This document shows, piece by piece, positions 37,285-46,827 of a stretch of DNA of 64,000 nucleotides (position 1 is the stretch's first letter; every line of letters starts with the position of its first letter). Origin of the DNA: Thalassospira sp. MCCC 1A03138 (lineage in GTDB: Bacteria; Pseudomonadota; Alphaproteobacteria; Rhodospirillales; Thalassospiraceae); NCBI RefSeq assembly GCF_002115785.1, contig NZ_JFJY01000001.1, positions 963,689 to 1,027,688 of the forward strand. The letters run 5' to 3'. The notes beneath the pieces are model-generated. The model was not told where the DNA came from. It saw nothing but the letters and a program-made list of their open reading frames with translations, and did no database searches. Both the position numbers and the translations under genes were made by a program.

Positions 37285-38010
37285 CTACTCGACAATCAAC
37301 TGAACCCGGTCGCTTGAAAAGGCGGTGATCCCGTACTCGATGGGCACGGCTGCCGCATCGACATCGACACTTTCTGTAGATATCACCGGCCGGTTCTTGG
37401 CCTGTTTCAGCAGGCTGGCCACCCGTGATGATGGCAGTTGGGCGCTGATGCGCGTGGTTTTGCGACTGTAATCATCAATCCCGAAATGCTTGAAAGCTTC
37501 GGTCAGGGATTTTGTCTGGGTAAATATCTCGACAATCCCCTCGAACCGGGCAACCGGAAGGTAGCTTGTCGCGACCGCCAGCGGAATGCCATCCGCCTCG
37601 GACACGGAAAACAGTTCGACAACCCGTGTCCCCGGTTTGACATCGAGAAACTGGGCGATGGTCGCACTGGCTTTCAGGATTTCAGATGAAATCAATCGTT
37701 TGTCGGGCAAACGATGACGCCCCGACACGATCTGGGAAAACCGCGTTTTGGCACCAAGCGGATAATCGAGGATCTGTTCCTGGACAAACGCCCCCCGCCC
37801 CTGTTCGACACGCACGACATTGGCATCGACAAGGGCCGACATCGCGCGTCGCACCGTATGCCGATTCACGCCGAATCGGCGGACCAGTTCCATCTCGGTC
37901 GGCATTTTGTCACCGGGGGCAAAGACCCCGCTGGCAATATCGGCAAGAAGCTGTTTTTCGATTTGCTTCCAGATAGATAGCCCGGCTTCCCAATCCATCG
38001 AAATCCCCAT
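37285..38010 (-). CDS. phnF: GntR/HutC-type regulator of the C-P lyase operon
   Basis: A 241-aa repressor with an N-terminal winged helix (WKQIEKQLLADIASGVFAPGDKMPTEMELVRRFGVNRHTVRRAMSALV) and a C-terminal UTRA ligand domain. It is divergent from phnG with a 120-bp shared region holding a near-perfect 18-bp palindrome. PhnF proteins repress phosphonate genes until a phosphonate-derived signal is present. A matching half-site occurs upstream of phnC. Confidence 0.93.
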   Translation of the reverse strand: MGISMDWEAGLSIWKQIEKQLLADIASGVFAPGDKMPTEMELVRRFGVNRHTVRRAMSALVDANVVRVEQGRGAFVQEQILDYPLGAKTRFSQIVSGRHRLPDKRLISSEILKASATIAQFLDVKPGTRVVELFSVSEADGIPLAVATSYLPVARFEGIVEIFTQTKSLTEAFKHFGIDDYSRKTTRISAQLPSSRVASLLKQAKNRPVISTESVDVDAAAVPIEYGITAFSSDRVQLIVE

Positions 38011-38071
38011 TCACAAAACTTTCACCGCAAGACCTTTGCCAAGCGCGCGTAATCGTCTTATAACGTGAATA

Positions 38072-38089
38072 TGTATAGACGTCTAGACA
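38072..38089. promoter_or_regulatory. Probable PhnF operator
   Basis: TGTATAGACGTCTAGACA is an 18-bp palindrome with one mismatched pair, located between divergent phnF and phnG. The left half TGTATAGAC recurs exactly, in reverse orientation, upstream of phnC (48923-48931). Confidence 0.75.
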
Positions 38090-38130
38090 AATTTTGAATT
38101 TGTCGATACCCGCATAGAAGGATCATACAG

Positions 38131-38619
38131 ATGACGGCGCAACCCGCCCCGCAATCCGGATCAGACCAGGGATCAAACATCAATCCCGCCACACAGGCCC
38201 GCCAACGCTGGATGGCGGTACTGGCACGCACAGACCACGCAATTCTGGAACAGGAATGGCAGAACCATTTTGCCGATGTGCAATGGAGCCACCTGCGCGA
38301 ACCGCAAATCGGCATGGTCATGGTACGTGGCCGCGCCGGTGGGGCCGGGCAACGCTTCAACCTTGGCGAAATGACCGTCACACGCTGTGCGATCACCCTG
38401 TCTGATGGCACGGTCGGTCATGCCTATGTCAAGGGGCGCGACCGGATACAGGCGCAATATGCCGCCCTGTTTGATGCGATCATGCAACGCGACGACGCCG
38501 CGTCCGATTTCATCGAAACGTTGGCCAACCGTCAGGCAGAAGCAAAACGCGAAAACGCCCGCAAGGTCGCCGCCACCAAAGTCGATTTCTTTACCCTTGT
38601 CCGAGGAGAAGACGAATGA
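38131..38619 (+). CDS. phnG: C-P lyase core subunit PhnG
   Basis: A subunit of the PhnGHIJ core complex; with PhnI it helps transfer the phosphonate to the ribose of ATP. The 162-aa protein shows the family segments RQRWMAVLARTDHAILEQEW, GMVMVRGRAGGAGQRFNLGEMTVTRCAI and GHAYVKGRDRIQAQYAALFDA. AGAAGGATCATACAG precedes the ATG. It is the first gene of the phnGHIJKLMN operon and overlaps phnH by ATGA. Confidence 0.94.
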   Translation: MTAQPAPQSGSDQGSNINPATQARQRWMAVLARTDHAILEQEWQNHFADVQWSHLREPQIGMVMVRGRAGGAGQRFNLGEMTVTRCAITLSDGTVGHAYVKGRDRIQAQYAALFDAIMQRDDAASDFIETLANRQAEAKRENARKVAATKVDFFTLVRGEDE

Positions 38620-39224
38620 TCCCGCAACCCCGGACAGCCGACCTGCTGCGCGGTTTTGAAAATGCTGCCTTTGATTCCAATGCCGTTTTCCGCACCCTTC
38701 TGGATGCCATGGCGCATCCCGGCCGCATTTACGATCTGCCGCTTGATGTCCCGGCACCGGCCGGGCTGAACAAATCCGCAACCGCGTTCCTGCTGGCCAT
38801 GGCCGATATGGATACGACAATCTGGCTCTCCCCCGATTGCGCATCAAATGCTGCCAATGCCCATCTGAAATTCCATTGCGGCAGCCCGATCACCGAAACA
38901 CCATCCACCGCCGATTTTGCCGTTGCCCGCCTTGATGGCGATCTCGCCTTCATCAAGAAACTGCCCATCGGCAATGCAGAATATCCCGATCAGTCAGCAA
39001 CTCTGATCCTTCAGGTCGAAGACATATCGAACAAGGCCGACATGATCCTGCAAGGCCCCGGCATCAAGGACAGCCAGAGCCTTTCCGTGCCCGGCCTGCC
39101 CGCCGCCTTCCACGCATGGCGCGCGGAAAACCATCATCTGTTCCCCTGCGGTGTCGATGTCATCTTTGCCGCGGATCACAAAATCGCCGCCCTTCCGCGC
39201 ACCACCCGGATCGAGATCAGATAA
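38616..39224 (+). CDS. phnH: C-P lyase core subunit PhnH
   Basis: A core structural subunit of the C-P lyase complex, 202 aa. Family segments are GFENAAFDSNAVFRTLLDAMAHPGRI, a start highly typical of PhnH, and LILQVEDI...LQGPGIKDSQSLSVPGLP. Translation is coupled to phnG through the four-base overlap. phnI begins one base after its stop codon. Confidence 0.94.
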   Translation: MIPQPRTADLLRGFENAAFDSNAVFRTLLDAMAHPGRIYDLPLDVPAPAGLNKSATAFLLAMADMDTTIWLSPDCASNAANAHLKFHCGSPITETPSTADFAVARLDGDLAFIKKLPIGNAEYPDQSATLILQVEDISNKADMILQGPGIKDSQSLSVPGLPAAFHAWRAENHHLFPCGVDVIFAADHKIAALPRTTRIEIR

Positions 39225-39225
39225 A

Positions 39226-40368
39226 ATGTATGTAGCCGTCAAAGGTGGCGAACGCGCCATCAACAATGCCCACCGGCTTCTGGCCGAAAAACGCCGCGGC
39301 GACAGGGACGTTGCCGAAATCGAAACCAGCCAGATCGAACAGCAATTGTCGCTTTCGGTCACCCGCGTCATGGCCGAAGGATCGCTTTATGACCGCGACC
39401 TGGCCGCCCTTGCCATCAAGCAGGGTCGTGGCGACCTGATCGAGGCGATCTTTCTGATGCGCGCCTATCGCACCACATTGCCGCGTTTTGCCTTTTCCAA
39501 GCCGGTCAAAACCGCCGAAATGGATATCGCACGCCGCATTTCGGCAACCTTCAAGGATTTGCCGGGCGGGCAGATTCTCGGCCCGACATTTGATTACACC
39601 CACCGCCTGCTTGATTTCACCCTGATGGCCAATGGCGAGGAACCGGCAACCGCCCACACCGCTGATCATCCGGTGGATGAAACCATGCCGCGCGTTCTGG
39701 ATGACCTTCTGAATTACGAGGGCCTGATACAGGACGAACCGAACCCGACCAATGATGACGCCCCGGTCGCCGATCTGACGCGCGAAGCCGTCAAATTCCC
39801 GGCGGATCGCGATCTTCGCCTGCAAAACCTCGCCCGCGGGGACGAGGGTTTTGTTCTGGCACTCGGTTATTCCACCCAGCGCGGCTACGCCAACAGCCAC
39901 GCCTTTGTCGGTGAAATCCGCTATGGCAGCGTCGCGGTCGAAATCGAACCCGAAGAACTCGGCTTTGCCATTGATATCGGCGATATCGAACTGACCGAAT
40001 GCGAAACCGTCAACAAGTTCAAGGGCTCCAAAACCAAACTGCCGCAATTCACCCGTGGCTACGGGCTTGTCTTCGGCCAGAACGAACGCAAGTCGATTTC
40101 GATGGCCTTGGTGGATCGCGCCATGCGCGCACGCGAAATGGGCGAACAGGTCATGGGCCCGGCCCAGGACGAGGAATTCGTCATGGAACATAGCGACAAT
40201 GTGCAGGCAACCGGCTTTGTCGAACATATCAAGCTGCCGCACTATGTCGATTTCCAGGGCGAACTTGAACTTGTCCGGCGCATGCGTGCCGAAGTGCTGG
40301 AACGTCTGGCAAAGGCGGATGCAGCCGATGCCAAAAACGCCAGATCACAACCCGAAGCCGCGGAGTAA
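39226..40368 (+). CDS. phnI: C-P lyase core subunit PhnI
   Basis: The nucleosidase-type subunit that, with PhnGHL, replaces the adenine of ATP by a phosphonate. 380 aa from the ATG at 39226, directly after the phnH stop, giving the standard MYVAVKGGERAI start; a longer in-frame version overlapping phnH is rejected. Family stretches include RGDLIEAIFLMRAYRTTLPRF, GPTFDYTHRLLDFTL, LALGYSTQRGYANSHAFVGEIRYG and KLPHYVDFQGELELVRRMR. Confidence 0.95.
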   Translation: MYVAVKGGERAINNAHRLLAEKRRGDRDVAEIETSQIEQQLSLSVTRVMAEGSLYDRDLAALAIKQGRGDLIEAIFLMRAYRTTLPRFAFSKPVKTAEMDIARRISATFKDLPGGQILGPTFDYTHRLLDFTLMANGEEPATAHTADHPVDETMPRVLDDLLNYEGLIQDEPNPTNDDAPVADLTREAVKFPADRDLRLQNLARGDEGFVLALGYSTQRGYANSHAFVGEIRYGSVAVEIEPEELGFAIDIGDIELTECETVNKFKGSKTKLPQFTRGYGLVFGQNERKSISMALVDRAMRAREMGEQVMGPAQDEEFVMEHSDNVQATGFVEHIKLPHYVDFQGELELVRRMRAEVLERLAKADAADAKNARSQPEAAE

Positions 40369-40373
40369 CCAAT

Positions 40374-41303
40374 ATGGAACAGACCGTAAATAATCCGGCG
40401 CAAGCATCTTCGGCCTATAATTTTGCCTATCTTGACGAACAAACCAAACGCATGATCCGGCGTGCGCTGCTAAAGGCCGTTGCCATCCCCGGATATCAGG
40501 TGCCGTTTGCCGGTCGCGAAATGCCGATGCCCTATGGCTGGGGTACCGGCGGGGTGCAGGTCACGGCCGCCGTCATCGGCCCGGACGATACGCTTAAGGT
40601 CATTGATCAGGGCGCGGACGACACCACCAATGCCGTTTCGATCCGGCAGTTCTTTGCCAAGACCGCCAATGTGGCCACCACAGAAAAAACCGCCAAAGCA
40701 TCGATCATCCAGACCCGCCACCGCATTCCCGAAAAGGAACTGCGCGAAGACCAGATCCTTGTCTATCAGGTGCCGATCCCCGAACCGCTTCGCTTCCTCG
40801 AACCGCGCGAAACCGAAACGCGCAAGATGCACGCGCTTGAGGAATACGGCCTGATGCATGTGAAGCTTTATGAAGATATTTCGCGTCACGGCCATATCGC
40901 CACCACTTACGCCTATCCGGTGATGGTTAATGATCGCTATGTCATGGATCCGTCGCCGACACCGAAATTCGACAATCCGAAAATGGACATGATGGCCGCC
41001 CTGCAGCTTTTCGGCGCCGGCCGTGAAAAGCGCATCTATGCCCTGCCGCCTTACACAAAGGTCAAAAGCCTCGATTTCGAAGATCACCCGTTCGAGGTGC
41101 AAAGCTGGAAGGACGAATGCGGCATGTGCGGCGCAACCGACAGCTACCTTGACGAAGTCATCCTCGATGACAAGGGCAACCGGATGTTCGTCTGCTCGGA
41201 CACCGATTATTGCAGCGAACGGCAGGACGCTGGCCATCGTGGCCCGCAACATCATGATCAGCCCCTTGGCACCAGCCACAGCAACGGAAAGGCCGCAGAA
41301 TAA
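40374..41303 (+). CDS. phnJ: C-P lyase catalytic subunit PhnJ (radical SAM)
   Basis: The enzyme that breaks the carbon-phosphorus bond by radical chemistry. The cysteine pattern is intact: C249 and C252 in ECGMCGATDSY, C274 in MFVCSDTDYC, and C280 at its end. By family knowledge the first three bind the 4Fe-4S cluster and the last forms the thiyl radical. Also visible are FAYLDEQTKRMIRRALLKAVAIPGYQVPFA and MPMPYGWGTGGVQ. It overlaps phnK by one base (TAATG). The C-terminus has a His/Gly-rich tail. Confidence 0.96.
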   Translation: MEQTVNNPAQASSAYNFAYLDEQTKRMIRRALLKAVAIPGYQVPFAGREMPMPYGWGTGGVQVTAAVIGPDDTLKVIDQGADDTTNAVSIRQFFAKTANVATTEKTAKASIIQTRHRIPEKELREDQILVYQVPIPEPLRFLEPRETETRKMHALEEYGLMHVKLYEDISRHGHIATTYAYPVMVNDRYVMDPSPTPKFDNPKMDMMAALQLFGAGREKRIYALPPYTKVKSLDFEDHPFEVQSWKDECGMCGATDSYLDEVILDDKGNRMFVCSDTDYCSERQDAGHRGPQHHDQPLGTSHSNGKAAE

Positions 41304-42085
41304 TGACCCGTTCAAATGAACCGCTTCTGCGCGTTTCCGACCTGACCATGATGTATGGCGACCGGGTCGGTTGCCGCAATGTCAGCTTCGAGCTCCGCCC
41401 CGGCGAAGTGCTTGGCATCGTTGGTGAATCCGGGTCCGGAAAATCAACTTTGCTGCGCAGCATTTCCGCCCAGCAGGAACCGACCAAGGGCACGGTTGAA
41501 TACCATACCCGCATTGATGGCATCCGCGATGTCTATCAGATGTCCGAAGCGCAACGTCGATTGCTGATGCGCACCGACTGGGCGTTTGTCCACCAGAATG
41601 CCCGCGATGGATTACGCATGAATGTCAGTGCCGGGGCCAATATCGGCGAACGGCTGATGGCCGTCGGTGATCGTCATTACGGCAACATCCGGAATGCCGC
41701 CGAAAACTGGCTTGGTAAGGTCGAAATTGCCACCGAACGCCTTGATGATCTGCCCTCAACCTTTTCGGGTGGCATGCAGCAACGCCTGCAGATCGCCCGC
41801 AACCTCGTAACCAGCCCGCGTCTCGTTTTCATGGACGAACCCACGGGTGGTCTGGACGTCTCGGTTCAGGCCCGCCTGCTCGATCTGCTGCGCGGGCTGG
41901 TTCACGACCTTAATCTGGCGGTGATCATCGTCACCCACGATCTGGCGGTCGCCCGCCTGCTGTCGCATCGCCTGATGGTCATGCAGCGCGGCGAAGTGAT
42001 CGAAAGCGGCCTGACCGATCAGGTGCTGGACGATCCGCAGCACGCCTATACCCAGCTGCTTGTTTCTTCCATCCTGCAAAATTAG
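41303..42085 (+). CDS. phnK: C-P lyase ABC-type ATPase PhnK
   Basis: An ABC ATPase that binds the C-P lyase core; it is not a transporter subunit. Walker A GESGSGKS, signature TFSGGMQQRLQIARNL and Walker B LVFMDEPTGGLD are all present, with a switch histidine in VIIVTHDL. 260 aa. YHTRIDGIRDVYQMSEAQRRLLMRTDWAFVHQN is typical of PhnK. It overlaps phnJ by one base. Confidence 0.94.
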   Translation: MTRSNEPLLRVSDLTMMYGDRVGCRNVSFELRPGEVLGIVGESGSGKSTLLRSISAQQEPTKGTVEYHTRIDGIRDVYQMSEAQRRLLMRTDWAFVHQNARDGLRMNVSAGANIGERLMAVGDRHYGNIRNAAENWLGKVEIATERLDDLPSTFSGGMQQRLQIARNLVTSPRLVFMDEPTGGLDVSVQARLLDLLRGLVHDLNLAVIIVTHDLAVARLLSHRLMVMQRGEVIESGLTDQVLDDPQHAYTQLLVSSILQN

Positions 42086-42095
42086 GGCGATTGAA

Positions 42096-42800
42096 ATGTC
42101 TGAAATGCTTCACGCCAAAAAGGTCGCCAAGGGCTTTACCCTCCATACTCAGGGCAGCGTCACGATCCCGGTATTCGAAGGGGTGGAATTCCGCCTCAAT
42201 GCCGGTGAATGCATTGCGCTGACCGGTGAATCCGGATCGGGGAAAAGTACCTTCATGCGCATGCTCTATGCCAATTACACCTGTTCAAGCGGCTCGATCA
42301 GCGTGCTTCACGATGGTGACTGGCTTGATATCACCACCGCAAGCCCGCATGCCATCCTTGATATGCGCAAACGCACCATGGGCTATGTCAGCCAGTTCCT
42401 GCGCGTCATTCCGCGTGTACCAACACTGGAAATTGTTGCCGAACCGCTGATCGCGCTGGGCACGGCGCGTGAAACGGCGATGGAAAAGGCCCGCGACCTT
42501 TTGACCCGCTTGCGCATCCCCGAACGTCTGTGGCAACTTTCACCCCTGACCTTTTCCGGGGGCGAACAGCAGCGCGTGAATATCGCGCGCGGTTTTATCG
42601 CCGATTATCCGATCATGCTGCTTGATGAACCGACCGCATCGCTTGACACCCAAAATCGTGCCACGGTTCTGGCATTGATTGAAGAAGCCAAGGCACGCGG
42701 CGCTGCCATTGCCGGTATTTTCCATGATCACGAGACCCGCGATGCGGTCTGCACGGGATCATTTGATGTGACTTCGTTTAAAGTTGGGGCCAATGACTGA
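42096..42800 (+). CDS. phnL: C-P lyase ABC-type ATPase PhnL
   Basis: The second ABC-type ATPase of the C-P lyase system, 234 aa. Walker A is GESGSGKSTFMRML, signature FSGGEQQRVNIARGF, Walker B IMLLDEPTASLD, then FHDHETRDAV. MSEMLHAKKVAKGFTLHTQG is the typical PhnL N-terminus, which fixes the start at 42096 instead of the in-frame 42060. It overlaps phnM by eight bases. Confidence 0.94.
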   Translation: MSEMLHAKKVAKGFTLHTQGSVTIPVFEGVEFRLNAGECIALTGESGSGKSTFMRMLYANYTCSSGSISVLHDGDWLDITTASPHAILDMRKRTMGYVSQFLRVIPRVPTLEIVAEPLIALGTARETAMEKARDLLTRLRIPERLWQLSPLTFSGGEQQRVNIARGFIADYPIMLLDEPTASLDTQNRATVLALIEEAKARGAAIAGIFHDHETRDAVCTGSFDVTSFKVGAND

Positions 42801-43935
42801 ACAGATTTTTACCAATGCCAAAATTGTCCTCGCCAATGATGTCATCGAGGGTGCCGTTCAGATCAGGGACGGACTGATCACCGACATCTCGGACCGCCCG
42901 TCCAATCTGCCCGGTGCCGAAGACATGGTCGGCGATTACCTGATGCCCGGACTGGTCGAACTGCATACCGACAATCTCGAAAAGCACCTGACCCCGCGCC
43001 CCAAAACCCGCTGGCCCGCCACCGCCGCCGTGATTGCGCACGACAATCAGGTCGCCAGTGCCGGCATCACGACGGTGTTTGATGCGGTCTCCATCGGCGA
43101 TGTCAATGAAGGCTCCGAACGCATAGTCCGGCTGGTTGAATCGGTGGAGGCCCTTGGCCATGCACAGGAAAACAACCTTCTGCGTGCCGATCACAAACTG
43201 CATCTGCGCTGCGAAACGTCCTATCCGGGCATGGTGGATGCCTTGGCCAAACTGGTGGATATCCCGCTGGTGCGGATGCTTTCCGTAATGGATCACACGC
43301 CGGGCCAACGCCAATTCGTCAGCCTGGATGCCTATTACACCTATTATCAGGGCAAATACGGCCTTTCGGACGAGGAAATGCGCAAGTTCGTCGCCAGCCG
43401 CAAACGCGATTCCGAACTTTATTCCGTCAAACACCGCCGTCACGTCGTCGAACTTGCCCACCAAAAGAATCTGGCGCTGGCAAGCCACGATGACGCAACC
43501 GAGGAACATGTCGCCGAAGCCGTCGCCGATAAAATGACCGTGGCCGAATTCCCGACGACACTGGCGGCTGCCAAGGCATCGCACGAAGGCGGGCTTGGCG
43601 TGATGATGGGCGGGCCAAACCTTGTACGCGGCGGCTCGCACAGCGGCAATGTCGCCGCGGGCGATCTGGCAAAGCACGGCTATCTCGACATTATTTCAAG
43701 CGACTATGTCCCGCACAGCCTGCTGCACGGTGTCATGAAGCTGTTTGATGATTTCGACGCCTATGATCTTCCTCGTGCGGTGCGCACCGCGACCCTGACC
43801 CCGGCCAGACAGGTCGGCCTTGATGACCGGGGCGAGATTGCGGTTGGCAAACGCGGCGATCTGATCCGTGTGCATCATTCACCGCACCATCCGATTGTGC
43901 GCGGTGTCTGGCGTCTGGGAAGCCGCGTGTCATGA
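42793..43935 (+). CDS. phnM: Ribose 1-methylphosphonate 5-triphosphate diphosphohydrolase PhnM
   Basis: An amidohydrolase-fold enzyme releasing pyrophosphate from the alkylphosphonate-ribose triphosphate made by PhnGHIL. The metal motif region is MPGLVELHTDNLEKHLTPRP, with later metal or catalytic segments SHDDATEEHVAEA and SSDYVPHSLLHG. The 380-aa length is standard. The ATG at 42793 lies within the phnL end. It overlaps phnN by ATGA. Confidence 0.94.
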   Translation: MTEQIFTNAKIVLANDVIEGAVQIRDGLITDISDRPSNLPGAEDMVGDYLMPGLVELHTDNLEKHLTPRPKTRWPATAAVIAHDNQVASAGITTVFDAVSIGDVNEGSERIVRLVESVEALGHAQENNLLRADHKLHLRCETSYPGMVDALAKLVDIPLVRMLSVMDHTPGQRQFVSLDAYYTYYQGKYGLSDEEMRKFVASRKRDSELYSVKHRRHVVELAHQKNLALASHDDATEEHVAEAVADKMTVAEFPTTLAAAKASHEGGLGVMMGGPNLVRGGSHSGNVAAGDLAKHGYLDIISSDYVPHSLLHGVMKLFDDFDAYDLPRAVRTATLTPARQVGLDDRGEIAVGKRGDLIRVHHSPHHPIVRGVWRLGSRVS

Positions 43936-44558
43936 CCACGCGCCATGACACCCCTCATGGCGCTTCGGAAAATGGATTACTGATTCTTGTCGTCGGCCCC
44001 AGCGGGGTTGGCAAGGATACCCTATTGGATGCGGCACGGGCGCGTTTGCATGACGATGAAACCATCCTGTTTCCCCGTCGCTGTATTACCCGTCCGGCCG
44101 GATCGGTTGGCGAAATCCATATTCCGGTCCGCGCCGAGGATTTTGCATCCATGGCAAAGCAGGGTGCCTTCCTGCTGAGCTGGCGGGCGCACAATCTTTG
44201 TTACGGCATTCCCAATCATGTCCAAAACGACGTCTCCAGCGGCAAAATCGTTGTCGTCAACGCATCACGCAGCGTGATTGACGATGCCCGCAATCTTCTG
44301 GGTTCCGATCACGTCCGGGTCATCAGCATCCGGGCGCACGAAGATGCCCTTCGCCAACGCCTTGTGGCCCGTGGCCGCGAAAGTTCCGACGATATCGAAC
44401 AACGCCTGCGGCGCGCCTCGGCCTATCAGGTCGATGGTCCCAACGTGATCGCAGTTGAAAATGACAATGACCTTGAAACCGGTATTGGCCGCTTCATTGA
44501 TGCCATTTTCCACCGCCCGGCGCACACGGATAAAGCGCCCGGAAACCGGGTAGTCTGA
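43932..44558 (+). CDS. phnN: Ribose 1,5-bisphosphate phosphokinase PhnN
   Basis: Phosphorylates ribose 1,5-bisphosphate to PRPP, feeding the sugar from phosphonate breakdown into nucleotide synthesis. The P-loop is VVGPSGVGKDTLLDAA, followed by the guanylate-kinase-like RRCITRPAGSVGEIH and FLLSWRAHNLCYGIP. It is 208 aa, with an N-terminal extension of about 14 residues before the P-loop region. It is the last gene of the plus-strand phn operon and is followed by a strong terminator. Confidence 0.93.
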   Translation: MTTRHDTPHGASENGLLILVVGPSGVGKDTLLDAARARLHDDETILFPRRCITRPAGSVGEIHIPVRAEDFASMAKQGAFLLSWRAHNLCYGIPNHVQNDVSSGKIVVVNASRSVIDDARNLLGSDHVRVISIRAHEDALRQRLVARGRESSDDIEQRLRRASAYQVDGPNVIAVENDNDLETGIGRFIDAIFHRPAHTDKAPGNRVV

Positions 44559-44561
44559 AAC

Positions 44562-44597
44562 AAAAATGCTGCAGCAAAACACTGCAGCATTTTTTTA
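44562..44597. terminator. Bidirectional terminator between the two phn operons
   Basis: AAATGCTGCAG / CTGCAGCATTT (44564-44574 with 44582-44592), loop CAAAACA, followed by a T-tract. It separates phnN from the convergent DUF1045 gene. Confidence 0.9.
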
Positions 44598-44619
44598 ATT
44601 CCCACGGCGCAATCACCCG

Positions 44620-45315
44620 TCATCCAAGCGCAAAGCGCCCCAACAAATCAAACGGCCGTCCCGCCCCCGGATCCCCAAACAGGCAAACCTCCGATACCAC
44701 AAACGGCGATTGGCACAACGGTGCAACAATCGGGGCCACCGCATCACGCACCCGCATCATCCGGTCCGGGTCAAGCTTGTCTGTCAGGGTCAGGTGAAAA
44801 CGGAATTCTTCCATCACATAGGGATAACCCCATCTGACCAGATATTCTTCCTGTCGATCACTTAACCCAGATGCACGGCGTTTATTCATCGCGGCTTCGT
44901 CTTCGGGCTGCCGAAAACCGTCAAGCCCGCGCACAAGACCAGACGCCAGCGCACCAAGCTGATCGGTTGGCGCAGTCGGGATCAGGGCAATAAAACTGCC
45001 AATCGATTTCAGCAAAAGCGGGCCACACGTCACCGAAGGCACCGTCGCACAATAGTCGGCAATCGCACGTTCAAGCTGCACGCGCGTCTGGCCATCCTTT
45101 AAGGCGAAGGGCGGTTTCAGGGTGCCATGAAACCCGTATCGCGACGGGGAAACGGTTATGGCCGCGACCTCACCATCGGCAAGGCCGATGGCAGCCGGGC
45201 GATCCATTTCCCGTCCGGTTTCGGGATCACGCCCCAGCCAGGCATTGCCGAAAGCCGCCAGATCACTGTCGGCTTTCGGTGCATAATAAACAGCATAACG
45301 CTGATAGTCGGTCAT
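44620..45315 (-). CDS. DUF1045 phosphonate-operon protein (2H phosphoesterase-like)
   Basis: A 231-aa protein of the DUF1045 family that recurs in phn operons. Two HxT motifs, YGFHGTLKPPF (about residue 62) and FRFHLTLTDK (about residue 174), are the paired active-site motifs of 2H phosphoesterases, which open cyclic phosphates. The C-P lyase route makes 5-phosphoribosyl 1,2-cyclic phosphate, normally opened by PhnP; no phnP is present in this window. A role in that step is inference. It is the last gene of the minus-strand phnCDE operon. Confidence 0.85.
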   Translation of the reverse strand: MTDYQRYAVYYAPKADSDLAAFGNAWLGRDPETGREMDRPAAIGLADGEVAAITVSPSRYGFHGTLKPPFALKDGQTRVQLERAIADYCATVPSVTCGPLLLKSIGSFIALIPTAPTDQLGALASGLVRGLDGFRQPEDEAAMNKRRASGLSDRQEEYLVRWGYPYVMEEFRFHLTLTDKLDPDRMMRVRDAVAPIVAPLCQSPFVVSEVCLFGDPGAGRPFDLLGRFALG

Positions 45316-45338
45316 GTGGCCTCGAACTGGCTTTCGAT

Positions 45339-45986
45339 TTATCGCAGATCGTATTTCAGACAGAAATCCCGTACCGGCAGACGCCGAAAATCGTCAAGCC
45401 GTTCTGCCAATGTTGCATGATCCCAGTCCCACCAGCAAATACGAAGCAGCGCATCGACAATTTCCGCATCAAATCGCGGGCGAAGCGGGGTGGCCGGAAT
45501 ACCCGTGACGATGGTGTAGGGCGGCACATCCTTGGTCACCACCGCACCCGAACCGACAACCGACCCGATCCCGATGGTAACCCCGCCCTGAACAATCGCG
45601 CCATGCCCGATCCAGACATCATGATCAAGCTTCACCCGCTTTTCGCGGCGCCAGTCAAAAAACGCCGGATCATCATCGCCAAGCTCATAGGCACTCGACC
45701 GGTACTGGAAATGATGCATCGATGCCCGGTCCATCGGATGCTGCCCCGGATTGATCCTTGTATGGGCCGCGATATTTACGAATTTACCGATATCGGAATA
45801 GATGATCTCGCTGTCATTGACGACATAGGAATAATCACCCATCACGCTTTCGCGAATGCTGGTGCGCGCGCCAATTTCGGTCCAGACACCAAACTCGCAA
45901 TCAACAACGACCGCACTCTGATCAATCGTCGGGGCCTCCGACAATTGTTTCATTGCCGGTTTCGCCTGCGTAATCTTGAACGTCAT
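45339..45986 (-). CDS. Phosphonate-operon hexapeptide-repeat acyltransferase
   Basis: A left-handed beta-helix acyltransferase of 215 aa with hexapeptide turns (SIRESVMGDYSYVVNDSEIIYSDIG, then WIGHGAIVQGGVTIGIGSVVGSGAVVTKDVPPYTIVTGIPA). It matches the transferase family regularly found in phosphonate operons and related to chloramphenicol/xenobiotic acetyltransferases. It may acetylate aminophosphonates, as PhnO does with a different fold; this is inference. It lies 3 bases after phnE. Confidence 0.87.
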   Translation of the reverse strand: MTFKITQAKPAMKQLSEAPTIDQSAVVVDCEFGVWTEIGARTSIRESVMGDYSYVVNDSEIIYSDIGKFVNIAAHTRINPGQHPMDRASMHHFQYRSSAYELGDDDPAFFDWRREKRVKLDHDVWIGHGAIVQGGVTIGIGSVVGSGAVVTKDVPPYTIVTGIPATPLRPRFDAEIVDALLRICWWDWDHATLAERLDDFRRLPVRDFCLKYDLR

Positions 45987-45989
45987 GGA

Positions 45990-46802
45990 TCAGGTCACCA
46001 GTTTGCGAAGACGCTGCGAAATCACATCAAGCAGACTAACTGACAGGATGATGATGATCATGACCGCGGCGGTTTCCGCGTAATAAAATGCGCGGATATA
46101 TTCCCACAAAACCATGCCAATGCCACCCGCACCGACAATGCCAAGAACGGTTGCCGACCGCACGTTGCTTTCAAACCGGTACAGCGAATAGGAAATCCAA
46201 AGCGGAAGAACCTGCGGGATCACCCCAAAGATGACCTCCTGCAACCCGTTGGCACCGGTGGCCCGGATGCCTTCGACCGGTTCGGGATCAATCGCTTCGA
46301 CGGCTTCTGAAAACAGCTTTGCCAGAACGCCGGTGGTATGGATCCAAAGCGCAAGCACACCGGCAAACGGACCAAGACCAACCGCAACAACGAACAGCAT
46401 GGCAAAAACCATTTCATTGATCGCGCGGAAGGAATCCATCAGGCGGCGCACCGGCTGGTAAACCCAGAACGGCACAATATTTTCAGAACACAGAATGCCA
46501 AACGGGATCGAACAGACAATCGCAAGCGCCGTGCCCCAGATCGCAATCTGGATGGTGATCCACATTTCGCTGACATAGGTTTTCCACATCAGGAAATCCG
46601 GCGGGAAAAACCCGTCCGCGAAATCGACCATGTTGCCACTGTTTTCAATCAGGGCCATGGGCCGCATGTCGGCCCCCTCCCAGGACAGGGCCAGAATGGC
46701 CAGAATGAACGCCCAAAGAAGGAAACTTGCGCCTGAACGTTTCAGATCGCGCGGCGGAAGTTCTGCGGCGGTTACGGCAGATGTCGAAAGGCTGCTGTTC
46801 AT
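45990..46802 (-). CDS. phnE: Phosphonate ABC transporter permease PhnE
   Basis: The membrane subunit of the phosphonate importer, 270 aa with about six helices. The permease EAA loop reads [35 protein letters not shown], with [30 protein letters not shown] typical of PhnE. It lies after phnC and phnD, but a terminator-like hairpin separates it from phnD. Confidence 0.93.
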   Translation of the reverse strand: MNSSLSTSAVTAAELPPRDLKRSGASFLLWAFILAILALSWEGADMRPMALIENSGNMVDFADGFFPPDFLMWKTYVSEMWITIQIAIWGTALAIVCSIPFGILCSENIVPFWVYQPVRRLMDSFRAINEMVFAMLFVVAVGLGPFAGVLALWIHTTGVLAKLFSEAVEAIDPEPVEGIRATGANGLQEVIFGVIPQVLPLWISYSLYRFESNVRSATVLGIVGAGGIGMVLWEYIRAFYYAETAAVMIIIILSVSLLDVISQRLRKLVT

Positions 46803-46827
46803 GTTCTTTTCCCGGGAAATAAAAACA

